This document shows, one piece after another, positions 19,578 to 31,858 of a DNA stretch of 64,000 nt. Origin of the DNA: Adiantum capillus-veneris. Taxonomy: Eukaryota; Streptophyta; Polypodiopsida; Polypodiales; Pteridaceae. Location: NCBI GenBank assembly GCA_014529385.2, contig CM043950.1, forward strand, positions 72,024,435 to 72,088,434, read 5' to 3'. How positions within the stretch are numbered: the first letter of the stretch is position 1; each line of letters starts with the position of its first letter. A program made the translations under genes and the position numbers. The notes beneath the pieces are model-generated. The model searched no databases. It worked only from the letters and a program-made list of their open reading frames with translations, and was not told the DNA's origin.

Positions 19578-22500
19578 CTAACTTGTGGCACCATTATGGG
19601 AAATTAGGTGTCAACTAGGTGTAGTGTCAAAGTGTGCACCTCCCGTAGAGATTTGTAGGCAACTAGGTGGTAGGTAAAAATACAAATGTGGTGCTTTTTA
19701 ATGATTTTGTGTATTTGCCTCTAGTGTGAGAGGATCAATGTGTTGTTGATGGTGTCTTTAAATTTGCAAAGTTTTTTGTCGATGTCGTTGTCAAAATTTT
19801 CTTCATCTTCATTGTGTTGTCATTGTAATTTGTTGTCGTCTTTAAATTGTTGTCTTTATCTTCATTGTTGGTATGTTGATGTTGTGCTTGTTCATCGGTC
19901 CAATTTGTTGAGGATGTGTCCATCTTGGCCAACAATGTAGTACACACATACATATCCTTTGTGTGCTTGTGTGTGTACGTGCTCATGGAAAAAGGTGTGG
20001 TCTTACCATACACACATCGTGTAGGCAGTGTCTAAACCCGTACGTGCAAGTGCTTCTGTACACAGATGTTTCATACACTTTATTCTTGCTATGAGGGCCA
20101 TGTCCGGTTCTAGCTTCCCCTAGACCCTGAAGGACATCCCTCCCACTTGGGACTGACATTGAGACACGACTCTTCCTCCAGACTCCAATCCCAACCCAAG
20201 GAGGTTCCAAGAAAAAAAAACTACCCCATTTTATATTGTGATTCTTCGATTTCAGATAACCTTCCAGGTGGTAAATACAATTCTCTTCTCTTCCCAATAA
20301 AATGAAGTCTTCATACTAAGTTGTGCTATTAATTAGGGTCAACTGATTGAAGCACTCTATAGATCCTCCTTGGTTCAAGGTTGATATCCCGTTTTTCATG
20401 ATCAAGTCGATCATGACAATTATCACGTTCCCCGAAGAGGAGGGTGATTACTTACTACTCGTTATCCCTGGTCCTATTTAAATTCCACTTCATAATTCGG
20501 AATCTCTTACTTGATAGACTAAACATAAATATCTTGAGATTAACTTTCGGCCATCTAACCCTTGAGATCCACCCACCCACCGAACCTTTCGGTAAGTATA
20601 CATTCCAAGGTCATATTATCCTACTAGGACGGGGAGAAAAAGATTGAAAATAGTTCCCACCTTTTCCAACATTCTATCTATTTGAGTTATTCAAGCAACA
20701 CACTTATACCCTTGTCATCCTTCCTCAATCAGATCCCAAATGAGTAAGGTGTCTACCGCTCCATGGTAGCTCCTTCACAAATTTCTAGTTGATTTATGTA
20801 TGGGAAGGCTTTAACTCCTACTTTAACTTCATTTTAAACTTCACTGAGAGGTGGTGCTACAGTCCATGATGATTTGGATGAGCAAGATAGAGGATTTCCT
20901 TTTTACTTAAAATGCAATTCAAAAAAACTCCTTAATTATGTACATTTTCTTTCCAAATCACGATCCCTTCGATCACCCATTCCTTATCTTTCCCATTGGC
21001 ATTTGGCATATCCTAACTAGGCCGTTTTTTAATGACACGATGGTACACCACCCGGCTGGGCACATCACAACCATTCATTCCAATCCAGCATATGAATGCA
21101 CATCCAGCTCAACAATGAAACACATAAGCTCAAGAATTATCGGTTCTACCAAAAAGGAATCATTCTTTCTGTTAGAGCCCTCACGTATTCCTATTCTGGC
21201 CTTATTTCAACCAGTCAAAGGCAATAGAATAATACAAAATTCCCTATGTATAAGACTTTGATAACCTTCCTTGCATTAGCAATTTACTGTTTCTAATTTC
21301 TTCAATCTATACAAATAGTGTCCCTTAAGAAAACAACGTATCTGAGGAAGTGTTTATGGTTTTGTTTCATCTTTGTCATCCCTTTTCACATCCAATGCAA
21401 TCCATGGGCCATCTCCATGGAGGGAGTGTAGTTTGGTTCCGGTCGCCTATGGGACATCTCCATAAAGCCATTCCCTGCTCCCCCTAGAAACCCCGTGAAA
21501 AAGATAAGAAAATTGAGAATCAAACAGGAATTGACTAATGGTGCAGTGTTATGTGGTAACATGATTTTTTATGCAATATTGTAATTTTTCAGCATGGAGT
21601 AAGTAGAATCTCATCTTAGTGTTTCAAAGATAGAGGGCATAAAGGTCGGTTGAATGTGTAAGATGTCTTTGGGTCAATTTATACTTTGCTTGTGGTTAAG
21701 TATGTGTGAATGCAACATTTTTCCCAACTTCATGTGTAAGTGTAACTCTTCCTAATGAGTGTGTGTGAATGCAACGCTTCATGTGTGAGTGTAACTCCTC
21801 CCAATATATGAAGATGAGATTAAACTTGCCTCGTAAAAAGAGCTTGAAAAAGAGTCAAGAAGCTTAGCATCTTATTCCTCCTTACTTTCTTGGTCAAATT
21901 TATGGTGAGCGCTTGAAAGAGGTTGAACTTCTGCTTCTCTTCTCTTCACTTTCTTTGTCGGATTGATGGTGGTTGTTTGGAAGAGGTTGATCTTCTCCTT
22001 CACGTCAATTGAAGAATAATTCAAGATTTGAGTGGCTGAAAACTGGCAAGGTGAAGGTTTGCGAAAAGGGAGGTTAGAAGGATAACATTATATAATTTTT
22101 AGAACATAAGGTGAATCTGGATCTTTGTGAGTTTGCATAAGGCTAAGTGGAGAGTGAGGATAAAATGAGCAATTTGTATAAGCGTGTCTAAGTAAGTAGA
22201 ACATAAAGGAAAGACATCCAAGGAATGATTCCTCCTCTTCCCACCTATTCTTCTTCCTCATCCTTGTATTTCAACCCACCCACTTTTCAAACCGTCTACT
22301 CATTCTTCTATGACCAATTCTTTTTTTTTGTATTATCTTGAATGCTTAAATCTAAAAAGTCTTTTTCTTTTCTTAGAAATATTTTAAAAAGTTCTCTTAT
22401 TAATCTGTCTAATATAAGAGGATTTTCCCGTGCAAGGAAATGAGATCCTTGCTTTGAAAGTCCAAGAGGGACCTTACAAACTCCGCAACAAAAAGAAAGA

Positions 22501-23649
22501 GTTGTCCTCATCTCTAGATTGTGATAGGACTTCTTTAAAAACTTTCTTTCTTTGACTCAATTTCTTGGCTTCCTCAATAAGCCATCTTTCTCAATAAACC
22601 ATCAAGTTTCTGGCTTCCTCAATAAGTAATTTTTCTCTTTATAAGTTATTGTAAGCCCTTCTTTCTTAGTGACTCGTCCTACTGTTACTCTGCAATCTTC
22701 ACCTTTTTCACAATTTGATCACTTCTCTTCTCTGATGGCGTCTTGACAACAAGACTTGGTTCTATCCTTAAGCATCTTACATTTGCAAAGCGCATATGAA
22801 GCAGTTATCAAACGAGATTTCTTAGAGAGTTACAAACATCTTCTTTTCCCTCAGCAAGGTTTTTCTGTCGGGCAAACGATATGGAAGATGTGGTGAGATA
22901 TTACGAGGGTGACTCTTTGGGGTCAAGACCATTTTTGAAACAAAATTCTCCTTTTTATGGTTACAGAAGCTTTGGGCCTTGGTCCCCAATGTGTCTTAAG
23001 GGCACGTGATCTTGGATTCTTGGAAAGTTTATTTTTGCTAGTGCAATTTATCCCCTCTTCTAAGATATGTTTGTATCTAGCTTTTGGTTTTTCCCTTAGG
23101 GGTCCCTTTGTGTTCTCTCCTCATACTAGAAGATTAGTGGATCCATTTATTGTTGGATGGAAGAAAGATCTAACATGTGTCCATATTGTGAATCTTTCTT
23201 CTATGACCATGTAATGGACGATTTGATCAAATTGTAAACATACCTTCCCTTTTTTTTTGTATCCTTTTTTTTCTAAGATAAATGTAGGGGTGGCATCTCT
23301 TTCCTTGTTATTATTCTTTTATAAATCTTAAACCGATCTAATTTCTTGTGCTTAATGATTGTGAGAAAAAAACAAAAGGTATTCTCTTCAATGATAAATC
23401 GATCTAATTTCTTGTGCTTAATGATTGTGAGAAAAAAACAAAAGGTATTTTCTTCAATGACTTCTTATGAGTCTTGGTAGTAAGATCCTTTTACTAATTG
23501 CTTTAGTTCAGTAAGACTTTATGTATAAAGATTTCTTGACTTGAGCAATAAGAATTGTAGGCAATTTCTAATCAAAGTACTTAACTACTTGGCTTCATTA
23601 AGATCTTAGCAAATACTTTTTGGTTTGGTTAACTCTTTTAGCTTGAACG
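19578..23649. other. Element D interior, no recognised coding
   Basis: Four kilobases without a domain I can name. The minus-strand open frame at 19735-20013 is Thr/Asn/Lys low-complexity. Short internal repeats with GTGTGAATGCAAC and GTAAGTGTAACTC occur at 21700-21810. It could be the 3' untranslated part of D or further, older insertions. Confidence 0.5.
23329..23460. repeat. 66-bp tandem duplication
   Basis: The block around CGATCTAATTTCTTGTGC is repeated twice (23329-23394 and 23395-23460) with one or two differences. Confidence 0.93.
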
Positions 23650-25715
23650 TTGTTGGGGGATAATTGTGCGAAAGGTGAGCCAGGAAGGCACCGGGCCCTT
23701 GGTTGTGAGAGGTGCGGAAAACAAGGTGTGGTAGATACAATTTATCGACAGCAGTATTTAAATCAAGTAGTCCAGCTAATTCCCAGTTAATCGACAAAAT
23801 CCATGATTAATCAATCACTAATGGAGCTTAAATGCTCCTTACAAGAAGAAATCCTGGCTTAATCCAGATGCTAACAAAAAAAATTTGATAGAATTCTGCT
23901 TACTCTGCCTTCTGCTTCCTGATTCGAATGGTCGTTGCTAACGGTTTAAGATTAGGCTTAGTTTTGTCTTACGGTTTGTCTTGAGGGCCTAAGCTTGAAG
24001 ATTAAGTGAGGTTAAGAGCTTGTAGACATTGATAGGAATCCAGAGCTTAAAGATTCCGGATTAAGCTTAAGAGCTTCCCGCTATGGAGGTTCGAAGATGG
24101 TGTTTTCGAGGATTACCACGAGGTTAAGGACCTTCTTCGGCGGAGAGAAGAGCTCAAAGAAGATGGATCTTAAGAGTATGTATTAAGAGCTTAAGAGTTC
24201 TATTAAGCAAGCTTAAGATATGTAGACTAAGAGATGGAGCTTAAGAGCCTTCGGAGATTATGAGGAGAAAAAAAAGAGCTTATGTCGATCTCGGTTATGA
24301 AGGGCTTAAGGGTATGGAGCTTAAGAAGATATAGCTTAAGGGCATTCAGTTTTTTGAGGAGGAGGAGAAGAAGAGCTTTCCCCCCCTCTTTTGAACCACA
24401 CGTTCTTCCCTTTTTTTTTGCATGGGCCTCCTCTTGCTAAGAATATCGGGGCACCCATTAGCGATGTCGCTAATCGGTTCGGCCTCTTGCTGACATGGCA
24501 GTTGGCTAGCGACCTGCATCGTTTGCAACGGGACCGGTTCCGAATGTGCTCGCGAGGCCCTCCTGGTCGCTTTTCGTTCCTGCAACGACCTCGTCCGAGC
24601 ACTATACAGCCCAACGCATTCTGGTTTTCTTTCCCTGCGCCCTCGCTGCGTGTGCCCTCAGCGTCTCCTTCACACTTTTCTTAGGTTAAAATCCCCTTTT
24701 TTTTTTACTAAGTGACTGGCCAACCCTTGGCCTTTGGGTGGGCGGCCATATTATTTGAGGTCATGGCTTATTATGGCCCTTGAAAGGGCAACATTTGGCA
24801 TACATATCGGCCAAGGAAATTCCAAGGAGTATATCTTGGGTTGACACCCCATTAAGCATACATATTGGCGAAGCATTTCCAGGCACAACAATTGGGCGGT
24901 CGGCCTTCGTAACGGCATCACATTTGGCATACAAATCGGTCAAAAGCTTGGGACTTCATGTCGGATGCGCATGTCGGTCAAAGCTTTGCCAGGCTTATTC
25001 ATTGGCGGCCATAAGCATCGTAAGAGAATCACGTTTGTCATACATATCTTTAAGCTGCAAATGCAGGTGATTGCATTGAAGCAAGGCCTTCCCATCACAT
25101 CGGATAAAAAGTGTCAGAGTTACTTTCCTGTTAGCCGGGTATCACCAATATGACCACTGATGGCCAAGCACTGCATCAAATGACATCCCGGTCATGAGAC
25201 TCATCAAGCTACTTTTGCTCCCGCATCCCAAACCCTGGACAATAGACAAAACTTCCAGTTGAGACACCAATCGAGCCGGCTGGACTGGTACGGAACCGAC
25301 CGGGACTCCGATCACTGATTTGAAAAGACCGACGCACTCCACAAAGTGAGCACTTCATCCCGATGCATTCATTTCATTTTTATTTCGTCAGCTGCTATTG
25401 CCCAATCTGGCACAGATCTGCAATCGACTTGAACTTTAAACTGCCATAACTTCTTCATCGTAGCTCCAATTGATGAGTCGTAAAGACAGACCGGTAGAGC
25501 ACATCGAGCACTGCAATTCTAGGGCACAATACCCCATGCATGTTCACTTCAATCATAGCACTTTTTAACATCATTAAGGCATGTTTTGGCCCTTTTAGCC
25601 GCATTTGACATACATTCTGCATTGAACTCGGCCTGCAACTAGCCCTTAATCACTGTTTTAATGTGCATTTTCTTGGCATCTTTCTTTGCATGGGAGCGGA
25701 GCTGCACGACATTCA
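23650..25715 (-). mobile_element. Candidate 3' LTR of element F
   Basis: The right edge is supported: on the minus strand the F pol is followed by a GAGGGGG polypurine tract (25716-25723) and then TGAATGTCG, a possible LTR start. The left edge, TGTTGGGGGATAA at 23650, is only a guess by terminal dinucleotides. Inside, 23930-24350 is built from many variants of GCTTAAGAGCTT, and 24790-25050 from loose repeats of CATTTGGCATACATATCGG. A 97-residue open frame at 24391 is not recognised. The second LTR is missing, so this cannot be confirmed here. Confidence 0.35.
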
Positions 25716-25818
25716 CCCCCTCTGAACCTGCACAGCCTTCGATCTGTGCCGATTACACTTAATCAGCTGCATCAAAATCATCATCAGACATATCATCTGA
25801 TGCATATATAACACGATC

Positions 25819-28020
25819 CTATGGAGATGGATCTGAATGAGAATCTTCAAGAACAATCTCACCTTCTCGCTTCTTGAACAACTTGATTCTTTTTCCTGCA
25901 ATAGGCACTTTAAGCATAGTACCATCTAGTTCACACAATTGATATGTCACATTATCAAAAACATGTTGCACCACATATGGTCCAAACCACCGTTTCCCCA
26001 TTTTCCGCATAGCAGAGTATTGGTTCTCCAAGGTACTGTCATAGACAAGTACCCAGTCACCTTCCTTGATAGAATGTGGTCGTAGTCTATGCTTTCCATC
26101 AAATGCTGCGTTGTTCTTCAATCTTGCCTCCTTAAGCTTCTCTTTGGCCTGCTCAATATCCTCTTGACGCCTCTCAATCTGCGAAATACATAGAGCAAGC
26201 AAGTCTTCAGTAGACATACCTTCTTCCCATGGCATTATGGTCCAAGTTGTAACTGCTTCCTCTGTAGGCATAATGGGTTTTTGCCCATGCATCAATTCAA
26301 ATGGCATAAATCCTCTAACTGAACTGTGAGTAGTGCGATCAGCCCACAAAGCAAATGACAAGAGTTTAGGCCAATCACCAATATGTCCTTCGCATGCCTT
26401 TTCTAAAGCTTTAACAATAGGCGGATGTCCTCTTTCTCTCTTTCCATTACCTTCTAGATTATATGCTATGGTGAGGGCGAGTTTAATGCCCATACGAGCA
26501 AAAAACTCTCGAGCTTCATCTGCATCCAGCTCTCCTCTATCTACGGTTATTCTGCCAACACATCCATACCTAGAGATAACATCTTCAAGCAAGAACTTGC
26601 ATACTGAACTGGTAGCTTTGGTACGCAAGGCTCTGCCTTCCACCTAATTAGTAAGATCTTCCCTGGCAAGAACAATATATCTCATCTGCCACACTCCTAC
26701 TGGCATTGTAATAAAGTCCACCACCCACTTGTAGTGCATAGCCAGTGGATAGGTGGGATGCAACCCATCTCTATGTCGCACATTAGAGTACTATTGACAT
26801 ATTAAGCACGATTACACAAATTGAACCACATCTTTATACATACCTTTCCACCAATATCGGTCTTTAATTTTGACAAAGGTTGCCCAGGCTCCCCTGTGTC
26901 CAGCCCATAGACTTTCATGAAACTCTTTAATCACCTGCTGTTCGGTTGCTTTGTCGCAAATAACTCGTTGTGGTACCCCTCCTGGGCGCTTCGGTTGCTT
27001 CCACAAATGTCCGTCGTTCATGAAATAGCCATAGGCCTTTTTTCTGATCTTCTTGAATTCTTGATCACTCCATCCTTCTTGTTTAGTGAGAGTACTTAGG
27101 TAGCGGCCAATCATAAGCCACTCTCCATCATAAAACTCTTCAAAAAAAACTTCAAAAACATAATCAATACTACCGCAGTTGGCATGTAGATAAGAAGGCG
27201 TGTAGAACTTCAAGCCAACATCATCACTCGTGGTCAGCATCTCTTCTTCATCTTCAAACCTGGCTCTTGAGAGCATATCTGCAAACATGGTTATCTCTAC
27301 CTGCAATATGACAAAATTCATGGTTAAGAGACTTGATATACGCTATCCATCGTAGCATGGCAATGTTCGGAGTAGAGCAATTTGCAATCATCCCTATTAG
27401 TGGCAAGCAATCTATTTCTGCCACAATGGTAGCTCCAATAAGGTATTCTTTATCGGTCCTTAGAGCAATAGCAACGCCCCAAAGTTCCCTCTTAACCTGT
27501 GGATATCCTCGTTGACGAGCATTGAACACCTTGGCCCCAAATCTCACTGCATACCTGTGTCCTTCAACATCATCTTGACCTATAGCCCATCCAATACCTG
27601 TCGGGCTAGTGTCAACTGTTAAAATAACTGGCATGTCGCATTTATAATCAACTTTCCTCAAGGTCCGAGCCTCAAGAAGCATCTTCTTTAATTTCTTAAT
27701 AGCTTGTGTGTGAACTTCTTCCCAAACAAACCTCTTACCTTTTCGTAGCAATTGATATAGCACCTCTGCAACATGGGCAAAGTGTGGCAGCCAAATACGA
27801 TAAAACACACACGCGCCTAAGAATCGACGAACCTCAGTAACTGAAGAACATGTGTCCTTCATCTTTCGGATTGCTTCAACTTTTGCAGGACTTGGCCTTC
27901 TTCCTTCAGAACTGCACATGTGTCCCACAATTAAGATATCCTTAGCTCCAAAAGTCGATTTTTGACCTGAAAGTGTTAAGTTAACTTCTTCAAGCCTTGA
28001 TAATATAGCATCACAGTCAG
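25819..28020 (-). pseudogene. Element F pol fragment: RT end, RNase H, integrase (Ty3/Gypsy, fungal-like)
   Basis: On the minus strand, from 28020 down: the end of RT (I-V-G-H-M-C ... P-S-P-A-K-V), an RNase H starting V-D-T-S-P-T-G-I-G-W (about 27620), an integrase zinc finger (H-E-S-L-W-A-G-H-R-G ... C-L-I-C, about 26790-26930), the integrase core (V-V-D-F-I-T-M-P; V-D-R-G-E-L; G-N-G-K-R-E-R-G-H) and a GPY/F-type tail (W-F-G-P-Y-V-V). The catalytic Asp, Asp and Glu are present. Stops near 26644 and 26809 break the frame. The style of the integrase (E-G-R-A-L-R, R-E-R-G-H-P-P-I-V, L-W-A-D-R-T-T) is what I associate with basidiomycete Gypsy elements more than with the other elements in this window. 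The RT is cut at 28020 by element E. Confidence 0.85.
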
Positions 28021-28025
28021 CAATA

Positions 28026-28188
28026 TGTTGAGAAACAAACTATCTGTGTTGAGAGAGAAGGAGAGAGCACAGAAGTAGAACCCCAAAGTGTGTAGAATAC
28101 ACACATGAGATGATGTATATATAGAGGGGACCTGGGTGCCATGTATAGAGAAGCCATATATTGAGTAGCTTCACATATAAGCTCAACA
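28026..28188 (-). repeat. Small copia-like LTR (element E), 163 bp
   Basis: On the minus strand it starts TGTTGAGC, ends TCTCAACA (6-bp inverted termini TGTTGA/TCAACA), has a TATATATA box near 28115-28123 and follows a polypurine tract GAGCGGGGG (28189-28197). It therefore is the 3' LTR of an element inserted in F's reverse transcriptase; the flanking bases at 28021-28025 are CAATA. Its 5' LTR was not found. Size and termini suggest Ty1/copia or a TRIM-like element. Confidence 0.7.
28115..28123 (-). promoter_or_regulatory. TATA box in element E LTR
   Basis: Run of alternating TA (CTATATATAC on the minus strand) in the middle of the LTR, suitable for its promoter. Confidence 0.5.
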
Positions 28189-28197
28189 CCCCCGCTC

Positions 28198-28884
28198 AAA
28201 TAAGGGTCCCTAACTGTGGATGAAAAAACCCTTGGGGGATCAAGGGAAAAACCCACAGCTCTATATACACCCACCGTTATATTATAAAAATCATTGAATA
28301 TACAAATGTTTACGAGGAGCTACATCACTCCTTTTACAATGAATGTTTTATGAGGAGTTACATTACTCCTATCCTATCAATACAATAACGAATACAAAGG
28401 TTCAATAAAGAGGTGTAAAAGCTATCGATTAGCTTGTAATCAAAAGTGTCTCCGTGAATCTGCTGTGTAGCTTGTCATCAATATCGCATCACCAAACATG
28501 TCTTCATGTTGTCATCAATATGGCATCACCAAACATATCTTCATAAATCTTTTATTGTCACCAAGTTTGTCTTCATAAAATCAATTCTTTGATCAATCCT
28601 ACATAGATCATAGACTCCAAAAAAAACATGTCATGAAAATTATTAGCATCGTTAATGAAATAATTACGTTCACAATGCCATAAGAGATGGTTCACGATGC
28701 CACTCTTTTGACAACATATATACGCACGACAACATATGGTACATAAATTATAAACGTAAAAGTACAAAATGTGTGATTACGTGATACAAATGATATGTGT
28801 ATATACTACATAAAACAACATTTATCAATGTAGTGATCAATGAATACCATCAAAGTATTAACAAAATATCATCATTATATCAAT
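28198..28884 (-). other. Element E internal 3' region
   Basis: No domain recognised. Contains short duplications (GTCATCAATATGGCATCACC type) around 28470-28530 and paired GAGGAG(C/T)TACAT(C/T)ACTCCT motifs at about 28313 and 28354. Confidence 0.4.
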
Positions 28885-29310
28885 AAAAATGAATAAATGA
28901 TCATGGTATCAACGAAAAGCATCATGATATCACCGAGAATAATCATTGTATCAACGAAACAACATCATGGCATCACCGAGAATAACCATGGTATCAACGA
29001 AACATCATCATGGCATCACCGAGAATAACCATGGTATCAACGAAACAACATCATGGTATCACCGAGAATAACCATGGTATCAACAAAACAACATCATGGT
29101 ATCAACAAAAATCACCATGGAATCAACGAAATATCATCATGTAATCACCGAGAATAACCATGGTATCAACGAAATATCATCATGGCACCACCGAGAATAA
29201 CCATGGTATCAATGACATATCATCATGGTATCAACAAAAATCACCATGACCAAAGTATTAACAAAACATCATCATGGTACCATCAAAATCACTATGCTAT
29301 CAATGAGAAA
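28885..29310. repeat. 43-bp minisatellite, about 8-10 copies
   Basis: Unit contains CATCATGGCATCACCGAG then AATAACCATGGTATCAACG. Each unit is itself two related halves of about 21 bases, so the array arose from a shorter repeat. Copies diverge at the edges. No open frame is kept. Confidence 0.92.
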
Positions 29311-29589
29311 TTATCAATAAAACGACGTAAACTATATCTCTAAAAGAATAATTATACGAGAATCAATGAACGAGTATATCATATAACAAAAGATCATGTA
29401 CCAACAGTAGCTCGATAGAATTTGGACGATCATCAACGGCTCGACTGAATCGGAACGATGTGTAACTGGCTTCTGCAGCAAAGTTACGTCAGTAACAAAT
29501 ATATGATTGATGAAAAAAAATATAATCGAGAAGTTTTCAATTATGAGAAAAATCAAAAGCAAAAAGTAAAATTTTGATTTTCAAACATA
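29311..29589. other. AT-rich spacer between two repeat arrays
   Basis: Nothing recognised; continuation of the sequence between the E LTR and the junction at 30025. Confidence 0.4.
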
Positions 29590-30025
29590 TTCGCAGTCCG
29601 AGACGATAACCCAAAATCGGTGCAGAATTTAGAGAAACTTTCTTCTGTAAAGTTATAGACCACATTGATTCCAGTCTCCATCGCGAGTAGTTTCTTCTGC
29701 AAAGTTGTAGAACACATTGATTCCGGTCTCCCACGCGGGTAGTTTTTGCAAAATCGTTTTCAATAAGAAAAAAAATAAAAAACAAAAAACGGATTTTTTT
29801 TTTTTTTATAGGTATGTACGCAGTCCGCGAACGATAACTCAAAATCGGTGCAGAATTTGTAAACACTTTCGTCTGAAAAGTTATAGACCACATCGATTCC
29901 AGTCTCTTTCGCGGGTAGTTTCTGCAAAATCGTTTTCAATAAGCAAAAAAATCAAAAACAAAAAGCGAAAATTACTTTTCAGGTATGTATGCAGTTCGTG
30001 AACGATAACTCAAAATCGGTGCATA
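29590..30025. repeat. Tandem repeat, units about 225 and 172 bp
   Basis: The motif CGATAACTCAAAATCGGTGC (one variant at the left) occurs near 29603, 29830 and 30005, each time preceded by GCAGTCCG-like sequence and separated by variants of TATAGACCACATTGATTCCAG and GCAAAATCGTTTTCAATAAG. The last copy stops in TCGGTGCA exactly where homology to element C gag begins. Confidence 0.88.
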
Positions 30026-31448
30026 GGAAAGCGATGATCCTTTGCAATGAGCATCCTCTTTTGGAGCTTCGATGGTAGAAGCCCTAGGAGTCTCATTACG
30101 AGCATTCTTCTTGGGGCAATAACGATAGCCATGTCCTTTCTCCCCACACTTGAAACACTTATGGTCCTTGCAAAAAGCTTCAAGCTCTCCAGGAGAGAGT
30201 TTGTTTTTACCTTTGTAAACTCCCTTCTCCTTGGACTGATTGTTGTTGTTGTTGTTGGAATTGGCTTGGGAAGTATTTTGAACATTGGTTTTTCCCTTTG
30301 CATCATTTTTGTCTTTGTTTTCCATGGGCTTGACATTACGTCTAGCCCCTTGATGGAAATTGATGCGTGAAGCAACCATGGTGTGATGGATTACTTCGCT
30401 AATAGTACCAGGCCGTTGAGAGTTGATGTATTCGGCCATCTCTTCAGGTAAACCAGCACAAAATTGATGCCTTTGCTCGGCAAAGTCTATCTTTTGAAAG
30501 ACAGTAGCCTTGAGATGTAAATCCCAAAACTTGTCTACATATTTGTGGATAGACTCATGGGAGAGGAGCTTCAAGCTGCGCCATTCGGTAATCACTTTGT
30601 CCTTTGCATCGCTTGCAAGGAATTGCTTCATGATGGAAACTCGTAGAGTTTTCCATGTCTTTGGGGCTTCACCATTTCCACGAAGGCTAGCCCACCATTG
30701 ACGAGATGATTTTTGGAAGTGCATAGCTACATGGCGTAGCTTGGAGGACTCTGTGAAGCCCTCATCTCCAAAGGCCACATCAAATTGCTGAATGAAGGCC
30801 AACACTTTGTCGCTAGCACCGAAGGTACCATCATAAGTGAGAAAAGAGATACTCTTTCCTCCCTCCTTGAACTTCTTTAGCTTTTGTGACCTTCGCCATG
30901 CAGGAAATGATTTGTAATGTCCTCCCCTCTTGTATTCTCTAGGAGAATGGCCATAACTTTCGTCGGAAGAGGAGGAAGGTGAAGAAGAAGGAGAAGAGGG
31001 TGACCTCTTCCTAGCCCTTTTCTTCCTTTGTTTCCTCTCTTGCCTTTCAGAATGATGAGGTGAAGGACTATGTGTTGATCTTTTCCTCTTGGGAGGAGTG
31101 GACGATCGTCTAGACCGCCGTCTTTGTGGAGCCAAATCTTCAGAGGAACTTCAACTTTCATATCTTTCTTGCTCCTTGGATTCCTCCTCTTGAATGGGAG
31201 AGAGTCTTCTTTTGGGGTTCTCTTCAAGAGGCCTCCTAAGCTCTCTCTCCTCTTGGATCGAGAGGAAGGGAAATTCCATAGGCACGAAGTTGTTGACTAA
31301 CTTCGGCTTGCAAAGCAGGGTTGCCCATAGCTTGCTATAACCTAGTAACGAGATAATTCACAAACATGGGAGCATCATCATTAGCACCTTCATGTGCAAA
31401 ATCAAAGCTATCAATGTTCATTCTACTCTCTTGATTATTGTCAGCCAT
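30026..31448 (-). pseudogene. Element C gag (relative of element B), truncated
   Basis: Minus-strand gag closely related to B's: same first residues at 31448 (M-A-D-N-N), Ser/Arg/Lys-rich segment, gag domain (30430-30860) and zinc knuckle C-F-K-C-G-E-K-G-H-G-Y-R-Y-C at 30116-30157. A frameshift and stop between about 31135 and 31230 separate the N-terminus from the main part. Homology to B stops at about 30026, just after the zinc knuckle and before the protease; protease, RT, RNase H and integrase are missing. Coat-forming Gag would package the element RNA; this copy cannot supply pol. Confidence 0.9.
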
Positions 31449-31858
31449 GTTACAATTTATGTACAGACTTAGTGTATGCTTTGGAAATTCAAAACCTTAG
31501 TTGCCACTCCTCTTAGCCTTTGAAAATCGGCTCTTAAGTATCTACACCCACGGCTCGAAGTGGTTAATTATAGAGAGTAGAGGAATAGGTCTAACATAGC
31601 AGAGTTGCCAAAGGCTAGCTCCTTTCGAACTTCTTATGGCTCAATAATGGTAAAGTCATAGGCAAGTCCAAAAAGACTCCATTATAAGGCCAAAGCTCCC
31701 GAGGTGTACACCATCCCCCACATAGTGGGCTCAACAAAGCCGATAATAGATCCCAGTTCCACTTACCCTAATATAATTAACAAAATCAACCATTTATAGG
31801 CTACTGAAGGACCTCTCTTCTTAGGCAAGAAAAGAGAAACCAAAGGCTCTGATACCAA
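31449..31858 (-). other. Element C leader with primer-binding site
   Basis: Untranslated leader between PBS and gag, about 400 bases like that of element B. The PBS at 31846-31857 (minus strand TGGTATCAGAGC) matches plant initiator Met-tRNA at all 12 bases. Confidence 0.85.
31846..31857 (-). other. Primer-binding site of element C
   Basis: TGGTATCAGAGC on the minus strand, one base from the LTR edge; perfect complement to initiator Met-tRNA 3' end. Confidence 0.9.

Noticed and set aside
24391-24684. 97-codon frame, fairly GC-rich
   Set aside because: No recognisable domain and surrounded by repeats in the candidate F LTR; kept only as a note there.
28885-29310. Regularly spaced repeats resembling a CRISPR array
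   Set aside because: Units are contiguous and have no unique spacers; the setting is plant retroelement DNA. It is a minisatellite.
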